Shown: positions 1 to 6,587 of the stretch, one piece after another
How positions within the stretch are numbered: position 1 is the first letter of the stretch
Layout: each line of letters opens with the position of its first letter
Assembly: GCA_016295505.1 (NCBI GenBank)
Contig: JAEDLC010000055.1
Coordinates: 1-12,217 of the forward strand
Reading direction: 5' to 3'
DNA from: Dorea sp.
GTDB taxonomy: Bacteria; Bacillota_A; Clostridia; Lachnospirales; Lachnospiraceae
Length of the DNA stretch: 12,217 bases
The notes under the pieces: generated by a model
What the model saw: only the letters and a program-made list of their open reading frames with translations
Databases searched by the model: none
What the model was told of the DNA's origin: nothing
Translations under genes and position numbers: made by a program

Positions 1-506
1 TCCGGTTTTACTTTTGTAATCAACCCTTCGGAATCATGTGTGAATATCAGTGTCACAGTCTCTTCATTCTCTCCTTTTAACAACGATACCTGAACGGTTT
101 CATTCACATCTCCCTTTTCTTTCAATTCTATATTTTGCACTTTATAGGTGAGATTTTCCTGTTCTGCTTCTGCAAAATACATGGTAGCCATCTGATTCAG
201 AAAGGTATCAAGTGCATTTTCCGCAAAACAATCACCAACTTCTTTTTCCCAGTTCTCCCGTATTGCTTCGCGTTTTTCCTGTATTTCTTGTTCCTCCGGC
301 TGTGCGTCTTCCACATTGTCACCAATGACATAGGCTAAAGACGAGTCATATAATTCCGGATTCGGACAGTTCATGATTGTCTGAATAATCTTCTGTGCTT
401 CTTCACTGACTCCCTGCTCTTCCTCCTCTTTTGAAGAACACGCTGTCAGCACCAGTACTGTCAGTAACATACTCATGATAGCGATGGTTTTCATCACTTT
501 CTTCAT
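1..506 (-). CDS. Putative lipoprotein (C-terminus missing, runs off left edge)
   Basis: An open frame of 168 codons starts at the ATG at 506-504 and is still open at base 1, so the C-terminus lies outside the window. The N-terminus is a classic lipoprotein signal: Lys-rich start (MKKVMK), a hydrophobic stretch of about 14 residues, then the lipobox LTAC with the lipidated Cys at residue 23, followed by a Ser/Lys/Glu-rich linker. The mature part is acidic and Gln/Glu-rich, with a helical middle and a beta-like stretch near residues 125-160. It would be anchored on the outer face of the membrane. I recognise no named family; it is a DUF-like secreted protein of unknown role. A good ribosome site (AGGAGGA, 7 bases before the ATG) supports the start. 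It begins 28 bases after the nitroreductase stop on the same strand, so the two are probably cotranscribed. Confidence 0.82.
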   Translation of the reverse strand, partial: MKKVMKTIAIMSMLLTVLVLTACSSKEEEEQGVSEEAQKIIQTIMNCPNPELYDSSLAYVIGDNVEDAQPEEQEIQEKREAIRENWEKEVGDCFAENALDTFLNQMATMYFAEAEQENLTYKVQNIELKEKGDVNETVQVSLLKGENEETVTLIFTHDSEGLITKVKP

Positions 507-534
507 TGAAAATTCCTCCTTTCCAATGAATCAA

Positions 535-1326
535 CTATTTCCATTCTATGTTTTTCTTTTTTCTAGGTGCAGTACGCCGATATGTCACTGCCGGGTATCC
601 CAGAAGCATACAGCAGGAAACAGGCGTATCAGTAATCCCAAGCCATTCCTGTAATGTATCACTTGCTTTGATCACACGCATCATATATCCGTTATACAGA
701 ACTCCCGCACCTTCTGCAACTGCCATATTTTCTATATTGGCCGCTGCCAGTCCTCCATCCAGCGGATTCTCGGATGCGATCACAAGAAAAGAAGTCGAGT
801 TGAAAAAAAATACATCTTCTCCCGGATCTTTCTGATGTCTGAGATAAAACAACTCAAACACTCTTGCATACTCCGGATTGTCTGTTTTAAGTTTCTCGAC
901 AATATTCGGCATCTCTTTCCATACCAGTTCTTTAAATTCTTCCAACTGATTCTGGACCAGGATAAAACGGCATTCCTGACGGTTCTTTGCCGTCGGTGTG
1001 TATCGTCCAACATCCAGGATCCGCTCCATCTTCTCCCGCTCAATCGGCTCATCTTTAAAATTTCGGATACTTCTTCTGAACTTTACTGCACGGAGGAAGT
1101 TCTCAGGCTGAACTGTGAAGGTATCTTTTTCGTACTCTTCTACATCTTCCATATCATATCCCGGAATGGAAACTGCACCCACCGGACAGATTGCCACACA
1201 ATGCCCGCAATGCATACAGTTACGGACGTAATCCGCCTTACCGTCAATCAACTTGATTGCTTTCCCCAGACAGTCTTTTACACAGGCTCCACATCCAATA
1301 CATTTTTCTTTTTTTATATTTATCAT
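535..1326 (-). CDS. Ferredoxin-type nitroreductase family protein (2x[4Fe-4S] + FMN)
   Basis: The 263-residue protein fuses an N-terminal bacterial ferredoxin domain to a nitroreductase domain. Two CxxCxxCxxxC motifs are visible, Cys9/12/15/19 and Cys37/40/43/47, each followed by the usual Pro or small-residue context, so two [4Fe-4S] clusters are expected. From about residue 79 the flavin-reductase fold begins with the FMN-phosphate motif RRSIRNF (84-90), and the GAGVLYNGY-like segment in the C-terminal third fits the family. Such proteins are cytosolic FMN enzymes of anaerobes that pass electrons from ferredoxin-like centres to nitro, quinone or other small acceptors; the substrate here cannot be read. 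A weak AAAGGA site lies about 10 bases before the ATG. The gene is divergent from the thi operon and probably heads a two-gene unit with the lipoprotein. Confidence 0.9.
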   Translation of the reverse strand: MINIKKEKCIGCGACVKDCLGKAIKLIDGKADYVRNCMHCGHCVAICPVGAVSIPGYDMEDVEEYEKDTFTVQPENFLRAVKFRRSIRNFKDEPIEREKMERILDVGRYTPTAKNRQECRFILVQNQLEEFKELVWKEMPNIVEKLKTDNPEYARVFELFYLRHQKDPGEDVFFFNSTSFLVIASENPLDGGLAAANIENMAVAEGAGVLYNGYMMRVIKASDTLQEWLGITDTPVSCCMLLGYPAVTYRRTAPRKKKNIEWK

Positions 1327-1375
1327 CTCACATCATTCCTTTCTTTCCATGAATAACAGTTTGTCAGTTATTTTT

Positions 1376-1404
1376 ATTTTACAACAAATTCCAGATTTTC
1401 TAAA
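1376..1404 (-). promoter_or_regulatory. Candidate promoter for the nitroreductase gene
   Basis: Read on the minus strand, TTTAGA (1404-1399) and TAAAAT (1381-1376) are separated by 17 bases, matching the sigma-A consensus at 4/6 and 5/6 positions. It lies about 50 bases before the ATG and back to back with the thi promoter, only 6 bases away. No experimental support; the fit is by eye. Confidence 0.4.
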
Positions 1405-1410
1405 TAAAGA

Positions 1411-1439
1411 TTGACATTTCTTCATAATCTTTTTATACT
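1411..1439 (+). promoter_or_regulatory. Sigma-A promoter of the thi operon
   Basis: A perfect -35 TTGACA (1411-1416) and a -10 TATACT (1434-1439, 5/6) are separated by exactly 17 bases. Transcription would start near 1446, just upstream of the TPP aptamer, which is where a riboswitch promoter should be. Confidence 0.8.
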
Positions 1440-1455
1440 TAAACATGTAAATTGA

Positions 1456-1545
1456 ACAGGGGAGCTTATGTACTAGGCTGAGAGGAAGTTGAGAACTTCG
1501 ACCCATATACCTGATTTGGATAATGCCAACGTAGGAACGTAGAGA
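1456..1545 (+). promoter_or_regulatory. TPP riboswitch (THI element) aptamer
   Basis: The conserved blocks of the thiamine pyrophosphate aptamer appear in order: GGGGAGC (1459-1465), the CTGAGA T-loop-like core (1478-1483), a short variable hairpin ending in GACCC (1500-1504), CCTGAT (1510-1515), GGATAATGCCAACGTAGGA (1518-1536). These are the hallmarks of the Rfam THI element. It sits directly after the promoter and before thiS, and is followed by an intrinsic terminator. The expected behaviour is therefore that bound TPP favours termination and shuts off thiazole synthesis when thiamine is plentiful. Confidence 0.95.
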
Positions 1546-1552
1546 AAATTGC

Positions 1553-1579
1553 GGGAGGTACTTTGGTATCTCCCTTTTT
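1553..1579 (+). terminator. Riboswitch expression-platform terminator
   Basis: GGGAGGTAC (1553-1561) pairs with GTATCTCCC (1566-1574) as a 9-bp stem with one G-T wobble and a TTTG loop, followed at once by five T. Its position 8 bases after the aptamer makes it the TPP-controlled terminator. Confidence 0.88.
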
Positions 1580-1638
1580 GTATCATCTACTGATGATTCC
1601 AACCAGGAGTTTACATTTTAATACCGGATTAGTTGAGA

Positions 1639-1700
1639 GTGAACGAGAGTTCATGAAGGGGTGCACCACCACGGGTGTATTACTTCGTGAACTCTTTTTT
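1639..1700 (+). terminator. Second terminator-like hairpin with competing antiterminator in thi leader
   Basis: GAGTTCATGAAG (1647-1658) pairs with CTTCGTGAACTC (1683-1694), 12 bp with one wobble, followed by six T (1695-1700). An inner stem TGCACC/GGTGTA (1662-1667 with 1674-1679) extends it. The 5' arm can instead be captured by a small hairpin, TGAAC (1640-1644), GAGA tetraloop, GTTCA (1649-1653), which would break the terminator. This is the geometry of an attenuator. It lies after the TPP terminator and 60 bases before thiS, so the leader of about 315 bases carries two stop signals in series. What would switch the second one is not visible. Confidence 0.6.
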
Positions 1701-1760
1701 CTGCCTGCAATGGTATAAACTGAAACACTTAACTGCTGATCCGCAGAAAGGAGGACATCT

Positions 1761-1958
1761 ATGGTTACCATTAACGGACGTGAGACTGTTCTGGAATTAC
1801 CGATGACAGTCTCTGATTATCTCGCACAGAAACAATATCAGATCAATCGTATCGCAATCGAATTAAACGGCGAGATTCTCCCCAAATACCAGTACTCTGA
1901 CACCATGTTGAAGGACGGAGACAGTATGGAGATCGTAAGCTTTGTAGGAGGAGGCTAG
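1761..1958 (+). CDS. thiS: Sulfur carrier protein ThiS
   Basis: A 65-residue ubiquitin-fold protein that carries sulfur for the thiazole ring of thiamine. The N-terminus (MVTINGRE) and the 'DYL' helix start match ThiS, and the protein ends in the required Gly-Gly (…FVGGG), which ThiF adenylates and which is then converted to a thiocarboxylate. Length is typical. The start is backed by AAAGGAGG six bases upstream. It is the first gene of the operon, under the TPP riboswitch, and thiF begins 5 bases after its stop, so the carrier and its activating enzyme are likely made together. It acts in the cytosol as a substrate of ThiG. Confidence 0.95.
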   Translation: MVTINGRETVLELPMTVSDYLAQKQYQINRIAIELNGEILPKYQYSDTMLKDGDSMEIVSFVGGG

Positions 1959-1963
1959 AAGTC

Positions 1964-2608
1964 ATGACAGAACAGAAACTTACCCGCGAACAGATCAACG
2001 CGGCACTGAATGAACGCCACAGTCCCAGGATACAGTCGCTTCTCTCCAAAGGAAATGTAGCGATCGCCGGACTTGGCGGTCTTGGTTCCAACATCGCATA
2101 TTCTCTGGCACGAATCGGGGTCGGTCACCTGCATCTGATTGATTTTGATGTGGTAGATATTACCAACTTGAACCGACAGCAGTACTTTACCCGGCATATT
2201 GGATTATACAAGACAGACGCGCTGAAATCCCTGCTTCTGGACATCAATCCCTATCTGGATATCCACACCGACTGTGTAAAAGTAACAGAAGAGAACCTGG
2301 CAGATCTTTTCCGGGAAAATGATATTATCTGCGAGGCATTTGACAATCCCGAGGCAAAAGCCATGCTGGTCAATGGCATTCTGGAACATTTCCCGGAGAA
2401 AAAGCTGGTATCAGCCTCCGGAATGGCCGGATACGAAAGCAGCAACACAATCCGCACCCGAAGAATCACAAAGAACTTCTACCTGTGCGGAGATCAGGTT
2501 ACGGAACCCTCCCGGGGGAACGGTCTGATGGCCCCGAGAGTTGCCATCTGTGCCTCCCATGAGGCAAATATGATCACACGCCTGATCCTGGGCGAAGAAG
2601 ATATATAA
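1964..2608 (+). CDS. thiF: ThiS adenylyltransferase ThiF (short, family-2 type)
   Basis: An E1-like enzyme of 214 residues that adenylates the C-terminal Gly of ThiS using ATP. The nucleotide-binding loop GLGGLGS is at residues 36-42, with the ribose-binding acidic pair at Asp60/Asp62 and the N-x-N-R-Q motif at 68-72 that contacts ATP. It is shorter than the E. coli enzyme (about 250 residues) and has no CxxC pairs, so the structural zinc site of classic ThiF/MoeB is absent. This fits the short 'ThiF family 2' known from clostridia. The start has AGGAGG upstream, overlapping the end of thiS. It precedes thiG by 25 bases. Confidence 0.93.
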   Translation: MTEQKLTREQINAALNERHSPRIQSLLSKGNVAIAGLGGLGSNIAYSLARIGVGHLHLIDFDVVDITNLNRQQYFTRHIGLYKTDALKSLLLDINPYLDIHTDCVKVTEENLADLFRENDIICEAFDNPEAKAMLVNGILEHFPEKKLVSASGMAGYESSNTIRTRRITKNFYLCGDQVTEPSRGNGLMAPRVAICASHEANMITRLILGEEDI

Positions 2609-2633
2609 CAACACAAGAAAGAAGGTAATTATT

Positions 2634-3410
2634 ATGAACCAAAACGAAGACAAACTGATCCTGGGAGGTCACGAATTCACCTCTCGTTTTATCCTCGGCT
2701 CCGGAAAATTCTCCCTGGAGCTGGTAAAAGCATGTATTGAAAAAGCGGAGACGCAGATCATCACTCTAGCTCTTCGTCGCGCCAATGAAGGCGGACTTGC
2801 CAATATTCTGGATTATATTCCGGACAATGTCACTCTGCTCCCGAACACTTCCGGTGCAAGAAACGCAGAAGAAGCGGTACGTATCGCAAGACTATCACGT
2901 GAAGTCGGCTGTGGTAATTTTGTAAAAATTGAAGTGATTCACGATTCCAAATATCTGCTTCCGGATAATTATGAAACCATCAAAGCAACCGAAATCCTTG
3001 CAAAAGAAGGCTTCGTTGTGATGCCATACATGTATCCGGATCTGAATGCTGCAAGAGCACTCCGCGATGCCGGTGCTGCCTGCATCATGCCGCTTGGTGC
3101 TCCGATCGGTTCCAATAAGGGTCTTAGCACAAAGGATTTCATTCAGATTCTGATCGATGAGATTGACCTTCCAATCATTGTAGATGCGGGCATCGGTCGC
3201 CCTTCTCAGGCATGTGAAGCCATGGAAATGGGTGCAGCTGCAGTCATGGCCAATACAGCGATCGCAACCGCCGGTGACATTCCTGTCATGGCCGAAGCAT
3301 TTAAGAAAGCCATTGAAGCCGGAAGAAGTGCATACCTGTCAGGTCTGGGTCGCACCATCGAAAAAGGCGCCAGTGCTTCTTCTCCACTGACTGGATTTTT
3401 ACAGGATTAG
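2634..3410 (+). CDS. thiG: Thiazole synthase ThiG
   Basis: A 258-residue TIM-barrel enzyme that joins deoxyxylulose 5-phosphate, dehydroglycine and ThiS-thiocarboxylate sulfur to make the thiazole phosphate. Characteristic segments are the N-terminal FILGSGKF (19-26), LPNTSGARNAEEAVRIARL (69-87), VKIEVI with the Schiff-base lysine at Lys98 (Lys96 in the B. subtilis enzyme), and the phosphate-binding stretches PLGAPIGSNKG and DAGIGRPS. Length and order match the family throughout. It works with ThiH, which supplies dehydroglycine and is encoded by the next gene, 13 bases downstream. No anomaly seen. Confidence 0.96.
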   Translation: MNQNEDKLILGGHEFTSRFILGSGKFSLELVKACIEKAETQIITLALRRANEGGLANILDYIPDNVTLLPNTSGARNAEEAVRIARLSREVGCGNFVKIEVIHDSKYLLPDNYETIKATEILAKEGFVVMPYMYPDLNAARALRDAGAACIMPLGAPIGSNKGLSTKDFIQILIDEIDLPIIVDAGIGRPSQACEAMEMGAAAVMANTAIATAGDIPVMAEAFKKAIEAGRSAYLSGLGRTIEKGASASSPLTGFLQD

Positions 3411-3423
3411 GAGGCATTCATTC

Positions 3424-4638
3424 ATGGAAAAGGAACATATCAATGAAAGTATTTTAAATGAAGAGATTCTGGAAGATCAGAAAAAGAACCGCATTGACCA
3501 TATGACCTATCTTCCCGGAATGGAAGTTCTGGAATCAGATATCATGGACCAGGTAATCTCTGCCATGGATGCATATGATTACGACAAATATACAGAAGCA
3601 GATGTCAGACGTGCACTTGCACATGACGCGAAGACACCGGAAGATTTTGCCGCCCTCCTTTCTCCTGCCGCACTTCCACTTCTGGAAGACATTGCACAGG
3701 CAGCAAGAATTGAGACACGAAAACACTTCGGCAACAGTATCTATATGTTTACACCGCTCTATATTGCCAATTACTGTGAAAATTATTGTATCTACTGCGG
3801 CTTCAACTGCCACAACAAGATCAACCGAGCACAGTTAAAGCCTGATGAAATCGAAAAAGAAATGGCTGCAATCGCAAAAACCGGGCTTCAGGAGATCCTG
3901 ATACTGACAGGAGAAAGCCGCATCAAATCTACGGTTGAATACATTGGAGAAGCCTGCAGGATTGCAAGGAAATACTTCAAAGTCATCGGCCTTGAGATCT
4001 ATCCGGTCAATTCCGATGAATATGCTTATCTGCACGAATGCGGTGCCGATTATGTCACTGTATTCCAGGAAACTTATAACTCTGACAAGTACGAAACGCT
4101 TCACCTGGCAGGCCATAAGCGCATCTTTCCTTACCGTGTCAATGCACAGGAACGTGCGATCAGAGGCGGTATGCGAGGCGTTGGCTTCGGTGCACTTCTG
4201 GGACTGGATGATTTTCGAAAAGATGCATTCGCTACCGGATATCACGCATATCTCCTGCAGCGAAAATACCCACATGCAGAGATTGCATTTTCCTGTCCGC
4301 GACTGCGCCCAATCATCAACAATGACAGAATCAATCCAATGGACGTTCATGAGCCACAGCTTCTCCAAGTGGTATGTGCTTACCGGCTCTTTATGCCATT
4401 TGCAAGCATCACCGTGTCCACCAGAGAATGTGCCCGTGTGCGTGATAATCTGGTCAACATTGCAGCTACCAAGATCTCTGCGGGTGTCAGCACCGGAATC
4501 GGCAGTCATGTAGATGATATTGAAGAAAAGGGAGATGATCAGTTCGAGATTTCGGATGGTAGATCTGTAGATGAGGTATATCAGGCACTTCTTTCGAACA
4601 ACCTGCAGCCGGTCATGAGCGATTATATCTATGTATAA
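3424..4638 (+). CDS. thiH: 2-iminoacetate synthase ThiH (radical SAM tyrosine lyase)
   Basis: The 404-residue radical SAM enzyme cleaves tyrosine to dehydroglycine (2-iminoacetate) and p-cresol, the oxygen-independent route that anaerobes use in place of glycine oxidase ThiO. The CxxxCxxC cluster motif is at Cys118/122/125 with the usual YCGF after it, preceded by the typical 'TPLYIANYC'. Later segments (YRVNAQERAIRGGMRGVGFG-like region, CPRLRP, STRE, GVSTGIGSH) match ThiH. It lacks the extra C-terminal cysteine cluster of the related hydrogenase-maturation enzyme HydG, which argues for ThiH. It is a little longer than the E. coli protein, mostly at the N-terminus. Ribosome site TAGGAGG precedes the ATG. 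Confidence 0.95.
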   Translation: MEKEHINESILNEEILEDQKKNRIDHMTYLPGMEVLESDIMDQVISAMDAYDYDKYTEADVRRALAHDAKTPEDFAALLSPAALPLLEDIAQAARIETRKHFGNSIYMFTPLYIANYCENYCIYCGFNCHNKINRAQLKPDEIEKEMAAIAKTGLQEILILTGESRIKSTVEYIGEACRIARKYFKVIGLEIYPVNSDEYAYLHECGADYVTVFQETYNSDKYETLHLAGHKRIFPYRVNAQERAIRGGMRGVGFGALLGLDDFRKDAFATGYHAYLLQRKYPHAEIAFSCPRLRPIINNDRINPMDVHEPQLLQVVCAYRLFMPFASITVSTRECARVRDNLVNIAATKISAGVSTGIGSHVDDIEEKGDDQFEISDGRSVDEVYQALLSNNLQPVMSDYIYV

Positions 4639-4665
4639 AATATGAGAACTGCACGAGGAAATGAA

Positions 4666-5304
4666 ATGGATAAAAACAGTAACCAAAAGAACGAAAATGC
4701 CGCATCGGATTCTAAATACGATCAGACATTGTTTCACCGGGTAATTGCCGTCAGCAACCGACATCTTTGCCGGCGGCCATTTCCGGAACAGATCGAACGG
4801 ATCTGCCAGTGTCATCCGCAGGCGCTGATCCTGCGGGAAAAAGACCTGTCGGAGGATGAATACACCCTTCTTGCAGAACAGGTCATGAGGATCTGCGGAT
4901 CCTATCAGGTGCCGTGCATTCTCCATACTTACTGGAAGACAGCGCTGGAGCTGCATTGCACATCGATCCACCTGCCGCTTCCACTGCTTCGGGAGTGCAA
5001 AAAGCAGCCGGAGGTACCTATAAGTTCCTTCTCGCAGCTTGGGACTTCCGTTCATTCGATCGAAGAAGCAGTCGAAGCAGAACGACTCGGTGCCACTTAT
5101 ATCACCGCGGGACACATCTATGCAACCGACTGTAAAAAAGGCCTGCCGCCGAGAGGACTGGACTTTCTCCGAAGTGTGTGTCAGGCAGTTGATATCCCTG
5201 TCTATGCAATCGGGGGAATGAAACCGGATAAGGCTCAGTTCGCTGAGATCCAGGACTGCGGTGCCGCCGGAGGCTGCATTATGTCCGGAATGATGGAACT
5301 TTGA
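4666..5304 (+). CDS. ThiE/TenI superfamily protein, probably thiazole tautomerase-like
   Basis: A TIM-barrel protein of 212 residues, last in the thi operon. It has the superfamily signatures LREKD (56-60), GTSVHS (126-131) and GHIYATDCKKG near 149-159, then an AIGGM segment. True thiamine phosphate synthases carry an 'INDYW' Asp and a 'GVHLGQED' Asp that bind Mg and pyrophosphate; here these read LHTYW and SIHLPLPL, so both acidic residues are lost. That and the DCKKGLPPRG motif resemble TenI, the thiazole tautomerase. ThiE activity is therefore doubtful, though automatic annotation will often say thiE. I prefer the ATG at 4666 because GAGGAA lies 5 bases before it. An in-frame ATG at 4642 has no ribosome site but would add 8 residues. 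Confidence 0.85.
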   Translation: MDKNSNQKNENAASDSKYDQTLFHRVIAVSNRHLCRRPFPEQIERICQCHPQALILREKDLSEDEYTLLAEQVMRICGSYQVPCILHTYWKTALELHCTSIHLPLPLLRECKKQPEVPISSFSQLGTSVHSIEEAVEAERLGATYITAGHIYATDCKKGLPPRGLDFLRSVCQAVDIPVYAIGGMKPDKAQFAEIQDCGAAGGCIMSGMMEL

Positions 5305-5341
5305 GATTATACAAGAAATTCATCTGGGTAATATACACTTT

Positions 5342-5385
5342 TCACAGGAAAAATCAAGGTTTTCATAAACAGATTTTTCTTGTGG
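5342..5385. repeat. Inverted repeat between the thi operon and the convergent rpn-like gene
   Basis: Bases 5342-5355 and 5372-5385 are complementary over 14 positions (two G-T wobbles) with a 16-base loop; the core is GGAAAAATC against GATTTTTCT. It lies 37 bases after the thi operon and 45 bases past the end of the convergent Rpn-like gene, where a two-way terminator would be expected. Neither side has a clear trailing T-run, so the terminator role is a guess. Confidence 0.4.
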
Positions 5386-5430
5386 GAAGCGACATGTCTC
5401 AGAGGCGATAAGTACTATTACGCAGGCTTT

Positions 5431-6312
5431 TTATTCCCTTTTCCAGCACTCGTCCACTAATTCTTCCGCTTTTCGCTGTGTCAATTCATATTTCTGTGCA
5501 AGTTGCAAAACCGCATGTTCCCGATCCACACCAAGATCTTTACAGATTTGAACTGCTTTTTTTATTGCAGACATTCTCCCCTCTTCCCAGCCCTCTTCTC
5601 TCGTCTGTCTCATATGCCTTTCTTCATCATATTCATAAATACTCACCGACTTCGCCTCCGCTCTGTTCTCTGACAGGAAATCTGCCAGAATTCCCTCTCG
5701 AATACACTCGGCAATTGCCTGATCCACTGCATCTTCTAATGTCATCTTTTCAGCATACTGCCTTACACGCCAGGTATATTCTGCGTAATCTTTCAGCGTC
5801 TTACACGCATCCTTTAATCTTTCATTCTTCCCCGGATTAATATTCAACAGAACCGCTTTCAACTCCAAAGCAGGATCTTTATCCGGGATTTCATACAAAT
5901 CAGACAAATTTAATTCCATTTTCTCTGGAAGATTCCTGGTACCATTAAAAAAGATAATAAAATTCGGTGTCGGCAGCATCACTTTTTTCTCTCCATAAAA
6001 GTTGCTGTCCTTTGTAATTAAAGAATATAAATCTGAAATATAAAACAAATATCTCAACGGTAAATTGGGACTATACGTAGATTGATGTTCATATAGCGAC
6101 AATCTGGAATCAATAATAAAAGAAACATCATTATGCATAGACATATAAATAGCATTCTCTAATGTGTTAATTACCAGTTGTTCCGGATCTGTATAATTTG
6201 TATTATTGACTGCATTATAAAGTCCCAGTGATTCCTTTTTATTTCTAAACACCATTTCAAACACACTGGCTTTATAGGTTCGTTTCACAGCTGTTTTTTT
6301 TACTTCGGTCAT
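5431..6312 (-). CDS. Rpn family recombination-promoting nuclease / PD-(D/E)XK transposase-like protein
   Basis: A 293-residue protein of the RpnA-E/'transposase_31'-like group, which carries a PD-(D/E)XK nuclease core and is found in multiple scattered copies in many gut Firmicutes. The N-terminal 'TYKASVFEMVFRNKKESLGLYNAV' region is typical. The nuclease core shows Asp68 (in FIIDSR) and Glu75-x-Gln77 (YEHQ), followed by the usual N-x-PLRYLFY helix. The C-terminal third is charged and helical, with EEGxExGR repeats that often mark the Rpn tail. Ribosome site AAGGAGGG lies 8 bases before the ATG. The gene is visibly more AT-rich than the thi genes and opposes them, consistent with separate acquisition. 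Biochemical role in this organism is unknown; E. coli RpnA is a DNA endonuclease that raises recombination. Confidence 0.85.
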   Translation of the reverse strand: MTEVKKTAVKRTYKASVFEMVFRNKKESLGLYNAVNNTNYTDPEQLVINTLENAIYMSMHNDVSFIIDSRLSLYEHQSTYSPNLPLRYLFYISDLYSLITKDSNFYGEKKVMLPTPNFIIFFNGTRNLPEKMELNLSDLYEIPDKDPALELKAVLLNINPGKNERLKDACKTLKDYAEYTWRVRQYAEKMTLEDAVDQAIAECIREGILADFLSENRAEAKSVSIYEYDEERHMRQTREEGWEEGRMSAIKKAVQICKDLGVDREHAVLQLAQKYELTQRKAEELVDECWKRE

Positions 6313-6315
6313 TCA

Positions 6316-6342
6316 AGAGCCCTCCTTTTTATTCGGGGCTCT
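6316..6342 (-). promoter_or_regulatory. Hairpin enclosing the ribosome site of the rpn-like gene
   Basis: On the minus strand AGAGCCC (6342-6336) can pair with GGGCTCT (6322-6316), placing the AAGGAG ribosome site in the loop and its last Gs in the stem, 3 bases before the ATG. A 7-bp GC-rich stem here could lower translation. Confidence 0.4.
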
Positions 6343-6397
6343 AAATGAAACCTGCACTTTAATCGCACCAGAAACCCCTTTGCTATTATTGTCTGAA

Positions 6398-6474
6398 AAG
6401 CATTGAGATTTCTTATTAGATATTACAGATGATATCAGATGCGTCTCCGCCTAGAAATTAGAAATGTAATGCTT
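6398..6474. repeat. Long interrupted inverted repeat upstream of the rpn-like gene
   Basis: AAGCATT (6398-6404) pairs with AATGCTT (6468-6474), and after a 3x2 internal loop ATTTCT (6408-6413) pairs with AGAAAT (6460-6465), leaving about 46 bases inside. It lies in the 275-base AT-rich gap between the Rpn-like and DUF2971 genes, in what would be the rpn leader or promoter zone. I see nothing else firm in this gap; a TATAGT on the minus strand near 6495 is a weak -10 candidate. Confidence 0.4.
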
Positions 6475-6587
6475 GAAATATACTATAACACACTTTTTAT
6501 AAACTTACCAGTATATTTTATTTATTTTATAACTTTTATTTATTCTCACTGAAATTCATACTCATTCCCAGGATCTGCAAAACGAAA

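Noticed and set aside
135..338. Plus-strand open frame of 67 codons rich in Phe
   Set aside because: It is antisense to the lipoprotein gene, which has a signal peptide, lipobox and strong ribosome site.
1630..1700. T-box riboswitch, because of an AGGGGTGCACCACCACGGG stretch before a terminator
   Set aside because: The tRNA-binding UGGN bulge sequence is not intact, and there is no room for a T-box Stem I between the TPP terminator (ends 1579) and this hairpin.
3835..5115. Long minus-strand open frame (426 codons) opposite thiH and the ThiE/TenI gene
   Set aside because: It is the antisense shadow of two well-supported genes, has no family resemblance and no ribosome site, and its composition follows the plus-strand codons.
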